Assembly (NCBI GenBank): GCA_963695975.1
Contig: CAVOIB010000005.1
Location: forward strand, 50,725-114,724
Length of the DNA stretch: 64,000 nt
From: JBBQVZ01 sp963695975
GTDB taxonomy: Bacteria > Actinomycetota > UBA4738 > HRBIN12
Direction: 5' to 3'
The position numbers and the translations under genes were made by a program. Shown in pieces: positions 32,713 to 41,412 of this stretch; positions within the stretch are counted from its first letter, which is position 1; each line of letters begins with the position of its first letter. The notes under the pieces are model-generated. The model was not told the DNA's origin. It worked only from the letters and a program-made list of their open reading frames with translations, and made no database searches.

Positions 32713-33638
32713 GGCGACCCCGACACCATGGACGAGGCGGACCCGTCGTCGGCGACATCGATCTCGTAATGGCGCAGGAACAGCTCCTCCAGTGTCGGCG
32801 GCTGGCTGACCAGACTGCGGATGCCGGCGCCGCTCAAGTGCCGGAATACTCGGTCCAGCGCGCCGGTCTCCACCTGGCAGTGCACCCTGCTGCCCTCGAC
32901 CTGCAGGTCGTGCACGCCGGGGAGGTCCGCCAAGCCGGCGACCGGACCCGCGAGTTCAGCGGAGACGGATGTATAGGTGAGATGGCGCAGGTCGGCCAGA
33001 CTTCCGCTCTCCACCGCGCGTCCGGCTCGGATGATCGTCACCCGGTCGCACAGCGCCTCGACCTCCGCCAGGATGTGACTCGCCAAGAGCACGGTCCGCC
33101 CCCGTTCCCGCTCTTCCTCGACGCACTCGCGGAACACGGTGGCCATGAGTGGGTCGAGGCCCTCGGTCGGCTCATCGAGGATCAGCAGCTCGACATCCGA
33201 AGCCAGCGCGGCGATCAGCGCCACCTTCTGCCGGTTCCCTTTGGAGTAGGCCCGTCCCTTCTTCGTGGGGTCCAGATCGAACCGCTGCAGGAGCATCGTC
33301 CGCCGCCCCGCGTCGAGTCCGCCGCGCAGCCGTCCCAACAGGTCGATCACCTCGCCGCCCGTGAGGGTCGGCCAAAGCGAGACGTCGCCCTGGACGTAGG
33401 CCAGTCGTCGATGCAGCTCGGCGACGTCGCGCCAGGGGTCGCCGCCCAGAAGTCGCGTCGTGCCGCCATCCGCCCGCACGAGCCCCAGCAGGATGCGGAT
33501 GGTCGTGGTCTTGCCGGCGCCGTTCGGGCCGAGGAAGCCGTGCACCTCCCCCGAGGCGACAGCGAGATCCAGTCCGTCGAGCGCCCTGGTCCTGCCGAAG
33601 GACTTCCGCAGAGCTCTGATCTCGATCGCCGTTTCCAT
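32709..33638 (-). CDS. ABC transporter ATP-binding protein (drug-export type)
   Basis: A 309-residue ATPase: Walker A GPNGAGKTTT, Q-loop YVQGDVSLWP, a variant signature YSKGNRQKVALIAAL (SKGNRQ in place of SGGQ), Walker B LLILDEPTEGLD, and switch His in LLASHILAE. The C-terminal 90 residues form the extra domain common in DrrA/CcmA-like exporters. ATG 33638 is chosen by the METAIEIRALRKSFG N-terminus. It is coupled to the ABC-2 permease downstream. Confidence 0.92.
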   Translation of the reverse strand: METAIEIRALRKSFGRTRALDGLDLAVASGEVHGFLGPNGAGKTTTIRILLGLVRADGGTTRLLGGDPWRDVAELHRRLAYVQGDVSLWPTLTGGEVIDLLGRLRGGLDAGRRTMLLQRFDLDPTKKGRAYSKGNRQKVALIAALASDVELLILDEPTEGLDPLMATVFRECVEEERERGRTVLLASHILAEVEALCDRVTIIRAGRAVESGSLADLRHLTYTSVSAELAGPVAGLADLPGVHDLQVEGSRVHCQVETGALDRVFRHLSGAGIRSLVSQPPTLEELFLRHYEIDVADDGSASSMVSGSP

Positions 33639-33719
33639 GCTCCCATAGTGCACCGGATCCTCAGATCGCGGCGCGCTTGCTAGTCTCCGGCGCGTCGGAG
33701 ACGAAAGGGGAACGCTGAC

Positions 33720-33977
33720 ATGGCCCAGAACGGTTCAAGCGGGCGCCGGCTCGGGGGTGGAGCGATCGCCTCGCTTACCGGGGTCGGGCTGCTGCTCATC
33801 TTCATGTTCCAGAACACGGAGGATGTCCGGCTCGACTTCCTCTTCTGGAGCTTCACCTGGCCGCTTTGGCTCCTCACGCTGGCCTCCGCGCTCCTCGGGG
33901 CGTTGGTGTGGTTCGGACTGGGCGTGATGCGTCGTCACCGGCGCCGCAAGGAGCGCCGCCAAGACCGACGAGGCTGA
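33720..33977 (+). CDS. LapA-family (DUF1049) membrane protein
   Basis: An 85-residue protein with two membrane helices, IASLTGVGLLLIFMFQNTED and WPLWLLTLASALLGALVWFG, joined by the short VRLDFLFWSF loop that marks DUF1049/LapA. The C-terminus is strongly basic (MRRHRRRKERRQDRR). LapA homologues help assemble lipopolysaccharide in proteobacteria; the role in this organism is unknown. The promoter lies in 33639-33719, shared with the divergent exporter operon. Confidence 0.85.
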   Translation: MAQNGSSGRRLGGGAIASLTGVGLLLIFMFQNTEDVRLDFLFWSFTWPLWLLTLASALLGALVWFGLGVMRRHRRRKERRQDRRG

Positions 33978-34060
33978 CCTTCAACCAGGATGTCCGTCGC
34001 TCGGCGCTCTTTGAGGCTCGGCCGCGGTATCCGAAGGTTCGTGAACGGGAGGGATCGGAG

Positions 34061-34495
34061 ATGCAGAAGCGGAACCTGATCGTCGTAAGCATGATGGTGC
34101 TCGTCGTGCTCGCCTCGGCGTGCTCGGGCTCCTCGTCACCGTCACCCTCGGCATCGCCGTCAGCCGACGCGTACTGCGCGCAGGTGCAGGCCGTGAAGGA
34201 CTCGTTCAACGCACTGGTCGGCACCGACATCGTGTCAGAAGGAACGGACACGCTCAAGACGCGCTTCGACGCGTTCACCGCCGACCTGACGTCACTGAAG
34301 ACGTCCTCGAGCGAGGAGTTCTCAACCGAGTTCGACGCCGTGCAGACCTCGGTCGATCAGCTGAAGACGGTCGTGGACGACGCCGACTCCGCCGGGGTTG
34401 CGAAGACGGCAGCGCAGTTCCTGGTCGGCCTCGGCAGCCTTAAGACGTCGGTGACCGCCCTGTTCACGGCCGTGGACCAGAAGTGCGGTGGCTAA
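34061..34495 (+). CDS. Putative secreted lipoprotein of unknown function
   Basis: A 144-residue protein with a lipoprotein signal: MQKRNLIVVSMMVLVVLASAC, lipobox SAC at about residue 21, then a Ser/Pro linker. The mature part is a helical domain with one Cys near each end (DAYCAQVQAVKD and VDQKCGG) that may form a disulfide. Repeated LKTS motifs suggest a helical hairpin. No family recognised. ATG 34061 is preceded by GGGAGGGATCGGAG. The PAP2 gene overlaps its 3' end by 8 bases. Confidence 0.75.
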   Translation: MQKRNLIVVSMMVLVVLASACSGSSSPSPSASPSADAYCAQVQAVKDSFNALVGTDIVSEGTDTLKTRFDAFTADLTSLKTSSSEEFSTEFDAVQTSVDQLKTVVDDADSAGVAKTAAQFLVGLGSLKTSVTALFTAVDQKCGG

Positions 34496-35174
34496 CCTGG
34501 AGCATCAGCCCGTGAGCGACGCGCCCGATCCCGCCCCAAAGGGACCGCCGGAGGAACGCCTCGCCCGACGTCTCGAGACGAGTCCCACGCCGCGACGCTC
34601 GGCGGCCGCGGCGGCGCTCCACGAGCTCGCCGAGGTCGACCGCGCCGTGTATCGGGCGATCGCGGGCACGCCGACCCCCACGCTGGACGAGCCGCTGCGA
34701 CGGCTCTCGGGTCTCGCGAACCACTCGAAGCTGTGGCTCGGCGCCGCAGGCGCACTCTTCGTGCTCGGCGGGCGGACCGGTCGTCGTGCTGCCGTGACCG
34801 GCGTGCTCGCGATCGGCATCAACTCGGCACTCGTGAACTTACCGATGAAGTTCGCGAGCGGACGCGAGCGCCCGGACCGTGATTCGGCGGGCGTCCCGGC
34901 GGAGCGATGGGTGCCGATGCCGACGTCGACCTCGTTCCCCTCGGGGCACTCGGCGTCCGGGTTCGCGTTCGCCGGGGCCGTGGCCGGCTCGATGCCCGGC
35001 CTCGCGATCCCGCTCCGCGGCCTCGCCGCCGCCGTTGCGTACTCGCGCGTGCATACCGGGGTGCACTACCCTGGCGACGTCGTCGCGGGGTCGCTCGTCG
35101 GCGCCGCGATCGGGGAGGCGACGTCACTCGTCGGTCGGGCCTTACGCCGTCGCCGGGCGCGGACGGCCTCATAG
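34488..35174 (+). CDS. PAP2-family membrane phosphatase
   Basis: A 228-residue phosphatidic-acid-phosphatase-type enzyme. The three motifs of the superfamily are KFASGRERPDRD (C1), SFPSGHSASGFAFA (C2, catalytic His) and SRVHTGVHYPGDVVAG (C3, nucleophile His). Five or so hydrophobic segments surround them. It would dephosphorylate lipid phosphates such as phosphatidic acid or undecaprenyl pyrophosphate. GTG 34488 overlaps the lipoprotein gene; GTG 34512 is an alternative start. Confidence 0.9.
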   Translation: MANLEHQPVSDAPDPAPKGPPEERLARRLETSPTPRRSAAAAALHELAEVDRAVYRAIAGTPTPTLDEPLRRLSGLANHSKLWLGAAGALFVLGGRTGRRAAVTGVLAIGINSALVNLPMKFASGRERPDRDSAGVPAERWVPMPTSTSFPSGHSASGFAFAGAVAGSMPGLAIPLRGLAAAVAYSRVHTGVHYPGDVVAGSLVGAAIGEATSLVGRALRRRRARTAS

Positions 35175-35297
35175 CTCCGTGGAGGAAGGTCCCGTCGGTC
35201 CCTCGCCGTCCCCTCCCTCCGCTGGGATACAGTGCCCATACTTGGGACGACATCGATGCTTCCCTGATGTTCGTCACGTTGGAGCGGGAGGGGTCAG

Positions 35298-36893
35298 GTG
35301 AGCGAGCGAACCACCGGCTCTAGCGAAGAGGCCGCGTTCGATCAGAGACTCGCCATCCTGCTCGCGATGGCGATGTTCGTGCTCGTGTTCGACACGTCGT
35401 TGATGAACGTGTCGATCTCATCCGTGGTCCACGATCTGGACACCACCGTCAGCAGTGTCCAATCAGCGATCGCGCTCGAGGCGCTCGTTTCGGCGGCCTT
35501 CATCTTGATCGGCAGTAAGGTCGGCGATCTCATCGGCCGCAAGCGCGCCTACATCCTCGGTCTCCTCGGGTACGCAGTGGGCGCACTTGCGATGACCGTC
35601 GCACAAAGCGTGACCGCGATCGTCGTGTTTTGGGCTTTGATCGGCGGCCTCGGAGCGTCGCTGTTGATGCCTGCGATGCAGTCACTGATCCACGGCAACT
35701 TCGAAGGCGAGGCGCAGAAGAAGGTCTATGCGCTGGTCGGCGCCTCGGCAGCCGTCGCCGCAGCGGTCGGGCCATTGCTCGGCGGCTTCATCACCACGTA
35801 CCTGTCGTGGCGAGTCGGGTTCCTGCTGGAGCTCGTGATCATCGCGATCGTGTTGCTAGGTTCCGGGCGCATCCACGACGTGCCGTACACGGGACCTCGT
35901 GACGTCGACAAGATCGGCGCGGTCTTGTCGGTCCTCGGTATGGGCGGCATCGTGCTGGGTATCCTCGCGTGGCAGGAAGGCGGGGATGCCGTGGCCGAGC
36001 TCCTGATCGTCGGGGCGGTGGGGCTGGGATCGCTCGCCTGGTGGCTCTTGCGCCGTAAGCGCGAGGAGAAGCCGATCCTGCTCGACCCGGACCTGTTCCG
36101 ATCGAAGATGTTCAGGTTCGGGATCTCCGGACAGATGCTCCAGAACATCGCGCTGGGCGGAACGATGATCGTGCTGCCGATCTTCCTGCAGATGGTGCTC
36201 GAGTACAACGCCATGCAGACGGGTCTCTCCCTGGCTCCGCTCTCGCTCACGATGTTCGCAGTGGCCGTGCTCGCCGGGAAGAAGGCGGGAACGCGGCGGC
36301 CGAGCAAGATCATCCGGTCGGGCTTCGCCCTCCTGTCGATCGGCATGCTGTTCTTGATCGCGATCGTGCCTCAAGCCGACTCCGGCTGGTACCTCTCCAT
36401 CCCGTTGCTGATCGCGGGAGCCGGACTCGGCCTGTTGGTGTCCCAGCTCAACAACTACACCCTGTCGCCGATCTCGGATGAACGGGTCAGCGAGGCCGCC
36501 GGTGTGAATTCTGCGAGCGGCTCGTTCGGGCTCTCGTTCGGCCTGGCCTTCGCTGGGGCGATCATGCTGGCGACCCTTTCGATCACGTTCACGAACATGG
36601 CGCAGTCGAGCGCGGTGCTCGCGCCGGCCGAGCAGGAGCAGGTCGCAACCGCGCTCGAGGACGACGCCGAGGTGATGAGCAACACCCAACTGGAGGAGCA
36701 GCTGGTGGGACAGCCCGCAGACGTCCAGGCGGAAATCATCCGGATCAACACGGAGGCACGTCCCTTCGCGCTACAGGTCGCGCTGCTCGTGCCACTTCTC
36801 GCCGCGCTCCTCGGGTTGGCTACCTCGTTCCGGATGATGCGACTGTCCGATCCGACACCATCGAGCTCCGATGGAGGCATGGTCTTAGGCTGA
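35298..36893 (+). CDS. MFS transporter, EmrB/QacA (14-helix) type
   Basis: A 531-residue drug/proton antiporter. Helix 1 reads LAILLAMAMFVLVFDTSLMN and motif A is GSKVGDLIGRKRAY. The hydropathy pattern fits 14 helices, with a large extracellular loop near residues 440-490. Substrates of this subfamily are usually hydrophobic drugs or metabolites. GTG 35298 follows GGGAGGGGTCAG. The 123-base gap before it has no recognisable operator. Confidence 0.9.
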   Translation: MSERTTGSSEEAAFDQRLAILLAMAMFVLVFDTSLMNVSISSVVHDLDTTVSSVQSAIALEALVSAAFILIGSKVGDLIGRKRAYILGLLGYAVGALAMTVAQSVTAIVVFWALIGGLGASLLMPAMQSLIHGNFEGEAQKKVYALVGASAAVAAAVGPLLGGFITTYLSWRVGFLLELVIIAIVLLGSGRIHDVPYTGPRDVDKIGAVLSVLGMGGIVLGILAWQEGGDAVAELLIVGAVGLGSLAWWLLRRKREEKPILLDPDLFRSKMFRFGISGQMLQNIALGGTMIVLPIFLQMVLEYNAMQTGLSLAPLSLTMFAVAVLAGKKAGTRRPSKIIRSGFALLSIGMLFLIAIVPQADSGWYLSIPLLIAGAGLGLLVSQLNNYTLSPISDERVSEAAGVNSASGSFGLSFGLAFAGAIMLATLSITFTNMAQSSAVLAPAEQEQVATALEDDAEVMSNTQLEEQLVGQPADVQAEIIRINTEARPFALQVALLVPLLAALLGLATSFRMMRLSDPTPSSSDGGMVLG

Positions 36894-36908
36894 CGACTCA
36901 GCTCGCGA

Positions 36909-37565
36909 CTAGGCGACCGGTTCCCGTCGTCGTGTGGCGAGCCAACGCGCGTATGACGTCGACCCCCGGAGATCGAGCGAGAGCGGCGGTGGATCTCGGA
37001 ACAACGACTCTGCGGTAGCGTCCAGCGCCGCTCGGAGCATGTCGGAGGCTCCGCCGGCCTCGAGGCCGAGCGACCACCACGCGCCCTCGCTGACTCCGAC
37101 CTCGGTGAGCTCGACCGTACACCCGGGCGGTTCGGCTTCGCTCACCGGTCGTTCCACCACACCTTCCCCGGCGACGCGGAACGAACGCCGGCGGCGCCTC
37201 TTTCGAAGCGTGAGCCAGCCTGGTGCGTCGGCGGGCGGCAGCCCGCGTGCGTCGAGAGGGAAGGTCCACTTCTCCCAGATCTCGAGGCTGCCCCGGCCGC
37301 CTCCGGGGATCGCCAGCTCCCCCGGGCTTCCTCGGAAGGCCTTCAGGTCGAGCTGTAGGGCACCCTTGATCTTCACTCCGAGCTCGCCACTCGAGGGATA
37401 GATGAGGTAGCGGTCTTCTCGGATCTCCTCGGCGCAGGGACCCAGCCACCCGATCATCGCCTCCGGGACGCGGCCTGGATAGATCCAGCGCACCTCGAGC
37501 GTCCTGGACCCACCCTCGAGTTTCGAGGGAGCCCTCCGGTCGGCGCCTTCCTCATGAGTCTGCAC
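36909..37565 (-). CDS. Conserved-looking hypothetical protein downstream of PPK2
   Basis: A 218-residue soluble protein. It begins with EVRWIYPGRVPEAMIGWLG and carries YLIYPSSGELGVKIKGALQL, GSLEIWEKWTFPLD and a basic RKRRRRRSF. The alternating charged beta-strands recall CYTH/VTC-like tunnel folds that bind polyphosphate or triphosphates. I see no complete ExExK signature, so this is only a suggestion. GTG 37565 lies 13 bases after the PPK2 stop. Co-expression with PPK2 makes a polyphosphate link attractive but unproven. Confidence 0.65.
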   Translation of the reverse strand: MQTHEEGADRRAPSKLEGGSRTLEVRWIYPGRVPEAMIGWLGPCAEEIREDRYLIYPSSGELGVKIKGALQLDLKAFRGSPGELAIPGGGRGSLEIWEKWTFPLDARGLPPADAPGWLTLRKRRRRRSFRVAGEGVVERPVSEAEPPGCTVELTEVGVSEGAWWSLGLEAGGASDMLRAALDATAESLFRDPPPLSLDLRGSTSYARWLATRRREPVA

Positions 37566-37578
37566 CTCACGCGGCCGC

Positions 37579-38451
37579 TCAGAACGGCGTCGGGATGTGC
37601 CGCAACGGCAGGTCGGGATCCACGTAGCCGCGGGCCCCCTGCCGCTTGGGCAGCGTGACGTCTCGAGGCGCGAGCGGCTCGTACGGGACCTGGCTCAGCA
37701 AATGGCTGATGATGTTCAGCCGGCCCCGCTTCTTGTCGTCGGTGCGAGCGATGTACCAGGGACCCCATGCCGTGTCGGTCGCTGCGAACATCGCGTCCCT
37801 GGCGCGGGAGTAGTCGTACCAGCGGCTGTAGGACTTCAGGTCCATGTCCGAGAGCTTCCAGACCTTCCGCGGGTCGTCGATGCGGCTCTCCAGGCGCCGG
37901 GTCTGCTCGTCCGGGCTCACTTCCAGCCAGTACTTCAGGAGCAGGATCCCTGACTCGACCATCGCCTTCTCGACCGCGGGCACCTGGTCCAGGAACCGCT
38001 CGGTCTGCTCCTTCGTACAGAAGCCCATCACCGGCTCCACGCCCGCGCGGTTGTACCAGCTGCGGTCGAAGATCACGACCTCGCCGGCGGCGGGGAAATG
38101 CCGGATGTAGCGCTGCACATACATCTGCGACTTCTCGCGATCGGTCGGAGCGGCCAGGGCAACGACACGGAACACACGCGGGCTTACCCGCTCGGTGATC
38201 CGCTTGATCGTGCCGCCCTTGCCGGCCGTGTCACGTCCCTCGAAGACGATGCAGACCTTGGCTCCCGAGGACTTGACCCACTCCTGCATCGCGACAAGCT
38301 CGCCGTGCAGACGCTGCATCTCGCGCTCGTATCCCTTGCGCTTCATCTTCGGCGGTGAGCCGCCCTCTGCCTGCTCTTGCGACACGGCTGACGCAGGCGT
38401 CTCGGGGTCGTGCTGCGACTTCTTCGACTTCTTCGACTTCTTCTTACCCAT
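37579..38451 (-). CDS. ppk2: Polyphosphate kinase 2 family protein
   Basis: A 290-residue PPK2 that transfers phosphate between polyphosphate and nucleotides. Walker A is FEGRDTAGKGGTIKR, lid and Walker B are in DRSWYNRAGVEPVMGFC, and RRLESRIDDPRKVWKLSDMD is a family hallmark. The first 30 residues are Lys/Ser rich (GKKKSKKSKKS), an unconserved tail that could bind polyanion. It follows a P-type ATPase gene by 45 bases and is probably co-transcribed with it. Confidence 0.95.
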   Translation of the reverse strand: MGKKKSKKSKKSQHDPETPASAVSQEQAEGGSPPKMKRKGYEREMQRLHGELVAMQEWVKSSGAKVCIVFEGRDTAGKGGTIKRITERVSPRVFRVVALAAPTDREKSQMYVQRYIRHFPAAGEVVIFDRSWYNRAGVEPVMGFCTKEQTERFLDQVPAVEKAMVESGILLLKYWLEVSPDEQTRRLESRIDDPRKVWKLSDMDLKSYSRWYDYSRARDAMFAATDTAWGPWYIARTDDKKRGRLNIISHLLSQVPYEPLAPRDVTLPKRQGARGYVDPDLPLRHIPTPF

Positions 38452-38496
38452 GTGCTCTCACCTCCGATGTGTGCGGTGAACTCGGTCGCGGTGTGC

Positions 38497-41283
38497 TCAC
38501 TTGACGGGCTCCGGTAGGGCACGCGAGGGAGCTACCGCCCGCTGTGGATCGACGACGGCCGCTTTCGGGCGTCGGCGGCGGATCCACTTGCCGCCCTCGA
38601 TGACTACGGGAAGCACCAAGGCGAGCCCGATGCTGGCGAGCCATTGCGGACCCGTGAGCGAAGTGGTCAGCAGTCCCGACTGCAGCCTGGGGAGCTGCGT
38701 CGCCAGGAAGATCAGCGAGATGGGCACCAGCGAGATCGCGAGGGCCTTGAGGATCGGGGCGGTCAACCCGCTCGTCGGGTCGCGGCGGTTGGTCAGCGCG
38801 TTGAACACCGTTCCCAGGCCCATCACCGCGAACGTCATCGTCATAGAGATGCTCGCGTGTTCGGCGCTCGGCTTGTCCGGTCCCCAGACGAGCGGCACCA
38901 GCGCGGCGAGGAACAGGACGGCTGCGTACAGGAGCCAGAACGCGACCGCGGTCCGGTTGGTGATCGGGAGCTTGGGATCCCGCGGCGGCCGGTGCATCAC
39001 GTCGGGGTCTCCGGGGTCCACGGCGATGATCACCACGCCGAAAGCGGTCGCGAAGAACAGCAGGTACAGCACCATCGACGGGGTCAGTGCTACCCCCTCG
39101 TTGATGTTGAAGGCCGTGGCGGCGACGAAGAGCATCACCAAGGACAGTAGCTGGGTCATCTGGAAGCGGACGTATGAGACGACCTTGTCGTAGACCCGGC
39201 GACCGATCTCGACGGCATGTACGAGCGTGCCGAAATTGTCGTCGGTCAGGATCATCCGCGCGGCCTGCTTGGTGACCTCGGCTCCGCTGCCCATGGCCAC
39301 GCCGATATCCGCCTGCTTCAACGCAGCGGCGTCGTTCACCGCGTCGCCGGTCATCGCGACGATCAATCCCTGCTCCTGCATCGACCGGGCCAGCCGCAGC
39401 TTGTCCTCCGGCGAGACCCGGCCGAACACGTGCAGTTCGGGCAGGCGCCGGGCGAGCTCCTCGTCGGAGAGCGTCTCCAGTTCGCTGCCACTGATCGCGC
39501 CCGGCCCCAATCCGAGCGTCTCCCCGATGGCCTGGGCGGTGACGGCATGGTCGCCGGTGATCATCCGCACGTCGATGCCCGCCCCCAGCGCCGTCTGGAC
39601 CGCGCCTTTCGCCTCGGCGCGGAGTGGGTCGATCATCCCCACCATGCCGACGAATGCGAGGTCGTGCACGAGCGACATCGGATCGTTCGTCATCGCCTGT
39701 GACTCGCCGTCATCGATCAGTCGAGCGGCGAACGCGAGCACCCGGAGGCCCTTCTCGCCCATGCGCTCGTTGGCTTCGTCGATACCCGAACGAGCCTCGT
39801 CGATCGGTACCTGCGAACCGCTCAGCGGACGGCCCGACTGGGTACAGCGGGCCAGCACGACATCCGGGCCGCCCTTGACCAGCTGGATCGTGTGCTCGAC
39901 GCCGTCGACCGGTATCCGATGGAACGTGGCCATGAACTTGTAGTCGGAGTCGAACGGCACCTCGGCGATGCGCGGGTACGCATGCCGCGTCTCTTCGGCG
40001 CCGACTCCGAGCTTGGCCGCCAGAACGACCAGCGCCGCCTCGGTCGGATCGCCCACCACGGATCCGTCGTCGGCCACGGTCGCGTCGCTGTCGAGGCACA
40101 GACCGAGCGCCAGCCGCGTGAAGTCGGGGACCGGGACACCGGCCACCGAGGTGACGGCGCCCGTCTTCCCGTAGCCCTCGCCCCCGACCGCGAACCAGGC
40201 GCCGTTCGCGTAGATCGTCGAGACCATCATCTGGTTCATGGTGAGCGTGCCGGTCTTGTCGGTGTTGATGGCGCTCGTGGCCCCGAGCGTCTCCACGTCG
40301 CTGAGGTTCTTGACGACGGCCTTGGACTCGGCCAGCTGTTTCGCGCCCAGGGATAGCAGGCCGGAGACGAACGCCGGAAGACCGGTGGGGATCGCCGAGA
40401 TGGCCATCGCAGTACCGAGCAGGAGGAGCTGCTGGGCTTCCATGCCTCGCGCCAGCCCGACGACCACGATGAAGGCGACCGCTGTCCACGCGATGATGCC
40501 TAGCACTTTCGTCAGGGAGTCGAGCTCCTTCTGCAGCGGCGATCGGGTCCGCGTGACCGAGGTCAGCATCGTGGCGATCTGGCCCATCTGGGTCTGCATC
40601 CCCGTCGAGGTCACGACGATCGATCCCGTACCGCGCGTGATCGACGTGTTCTGGAACAACATGTTGGATCGGTCGCCGATCGCGACATCGCCCGCCGGGA
40701 GGACGTTCGCGTCCTTGGCCACTGGGGCACTCTCCCCGGTGAGCGCCGCCTCCTGGGCCTCCAGCGTCGCCGAGCTGATGATCCGGCCGTCCGCGGGGAC
40801 GATGTCGCCGGCCTCCAACTGAACGATGTCCCCGGGGACGAGGTCGACGGCCGGGACGAGCGCAACCGCACCGTCGCGCAGCGCCTTCGCCTGCGGGACC
40901 TGCATCTTCGACAGGGCGTCGACGCTCGCCCGCGCCTTGAGCTCCTGCCTGGCGCCCAGGATAACGTTGAAGGTGATCAGCAACGCGACGATGATGCCGG
41001 TCGACACCTGCCCGATCAGGAAGCTCACGATCGTGACGGCGATCAGCATGATGTTCATCGGATCGCGCAGCTCCTGCAGCGCGATCGCCCACATCGAGGG
41101 CGGCTTCTCTCCTGTGATCTGGTTCGGCCCGTACGTGGAGAGCCGGGTCGCCGCCTCGGCGACCGTCAGGCCCGAAGTCGCGTCCGACCCGACCGCCGCC
41201 ACGACGTCCGAAGACTCGCGCGCGTACGGTGCTGTCACCGATCGATCGGTGGCCTCGGCCGGTGCTTCCTCCTCGACAGCCAT
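38497..41283 (-). CDS. Cation-transporting P-type ATPase (P2 type), second copy
   Basis: A 928-residue pump. It has the N-terminal cation-ATPase domain (GLTVAEAATRLSTYGPNQIT), ALTGESAPV, phospho-Asp342 in DKTGTLTMNQMM, VKGGPDVVLARC and MTGDAVNDAAALKQADIGVA, and ten membrane helices. Note the hinge reads GDAVNDA rather than the usual GDGVNDA. It resembles the CtpF/PMR1-like group, which is more distant from the copy at 24.3 kb. ATG 41283 has GGAGGGA; upstream bases to 41364 are an untranslated extension. It heads an operon with ppk2. Confidence 0.93.
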   Translation of the reverse strand: MAVEEEAPAEATDRSVTAPYARESSDVVAAVGSDATSGLTVAEAATRLSTYGPNQITGEKPPSMWAIALQELRDPMNIMLIAVTIVSFLIGQVSTGIIVALLITFNVILGARQELKARASVDALSKMQVPQAKALRDGAVALVPAVDLVPGDIVQLEAGDIVPADGRIISSATLEAQEAALTGESAPVAKDANVLPAGDVAIGDRSNMLFQNTSITRGTGSIVVTSTGMQTQMGQIATMLTSVTRTRSPLQKELDSLTKVLGIIAWTAVAFIVVVGLARGMEAQQLLLLGTAMAISAIPTGLPAFVSGLLSLGAKQLAESKAVVKNLSDVETLGATSAINTDKTGTLTMNQMMVSTIYANGAWFAVGGEGYGKTGAVTSVAGVPVPDFTRLALGLCLDSDATVADDGSVVGDPTEAALVVLAAKLGVGAEETRHAYPRIAEVPFDSDYKFMATFHRIPVDGVEHTIQLVKGGPDVVLARCTQSGRPLSGSQVPIDEARSGIDEANERMGEKGLRVLAFAARLIDDGESQAMTNDPMSLVHDLAFVGMVGMIDPLRAEAKGAVQTALGAGIDVRMITGDHAVTAQAIGETLGLGPGAISGSELETLSDEELARRLPELHVFGRVSPEDKLRLARSMQEQGLIVAMTGDAVNDAAALKQADIGVAMGSGAEVTKQAARMILTDDNFGTLVHAVEIGRRVYDKVVSYVRFQMTQLLSLVMLFVAATAFNINEGVALTPSMVLYLLFFATAFGVVIIAVDPGDPDVMHRPPRDPKLPITNRTAVAFWLLYAAVLFLAALVPLVWGPDKPSAEHASISMTMTFAVMGLGTVFNALTNRRDPTSGLTAPILKALAISLVPISLIFLATQLPRLQSGLLTTSLTGPQWLASIGLALVLPVVIEGGKWIRRRRPKAAVVDPQRAVAPSRALPEPVK

Positions 41284-41362
41284 CGCTCCCTCCTCAGCTC
41301 CTCTCCGAACCGCGCCGCCACACGATCCCGATGAGGCTACCCTCAACGCCGGAAACGTCATC

Positions 41363-41380
41363 ACCCCAGTGACGGGGTGC
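41363..41380. promoter_or_regulatory. Palindrome between the P-type ATPase and SulP genes
   Basis: CACCCCAGTGACGGGGTG has 6-base inverted arms around AGTGAC. It lies about 80 bases before the P-type ATPase start and 33 bases before the SulP TTG start, in the short divergent region, a natural place for a shared operator. A GTG start for SulP at 41377 would fall inside it, which favours TTG 41413. Confidence 0.4.
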
Positions 41381-41412
41381 CAGCGAACCTAACCGGTCCG
41401 AGGGGGGGTCGA

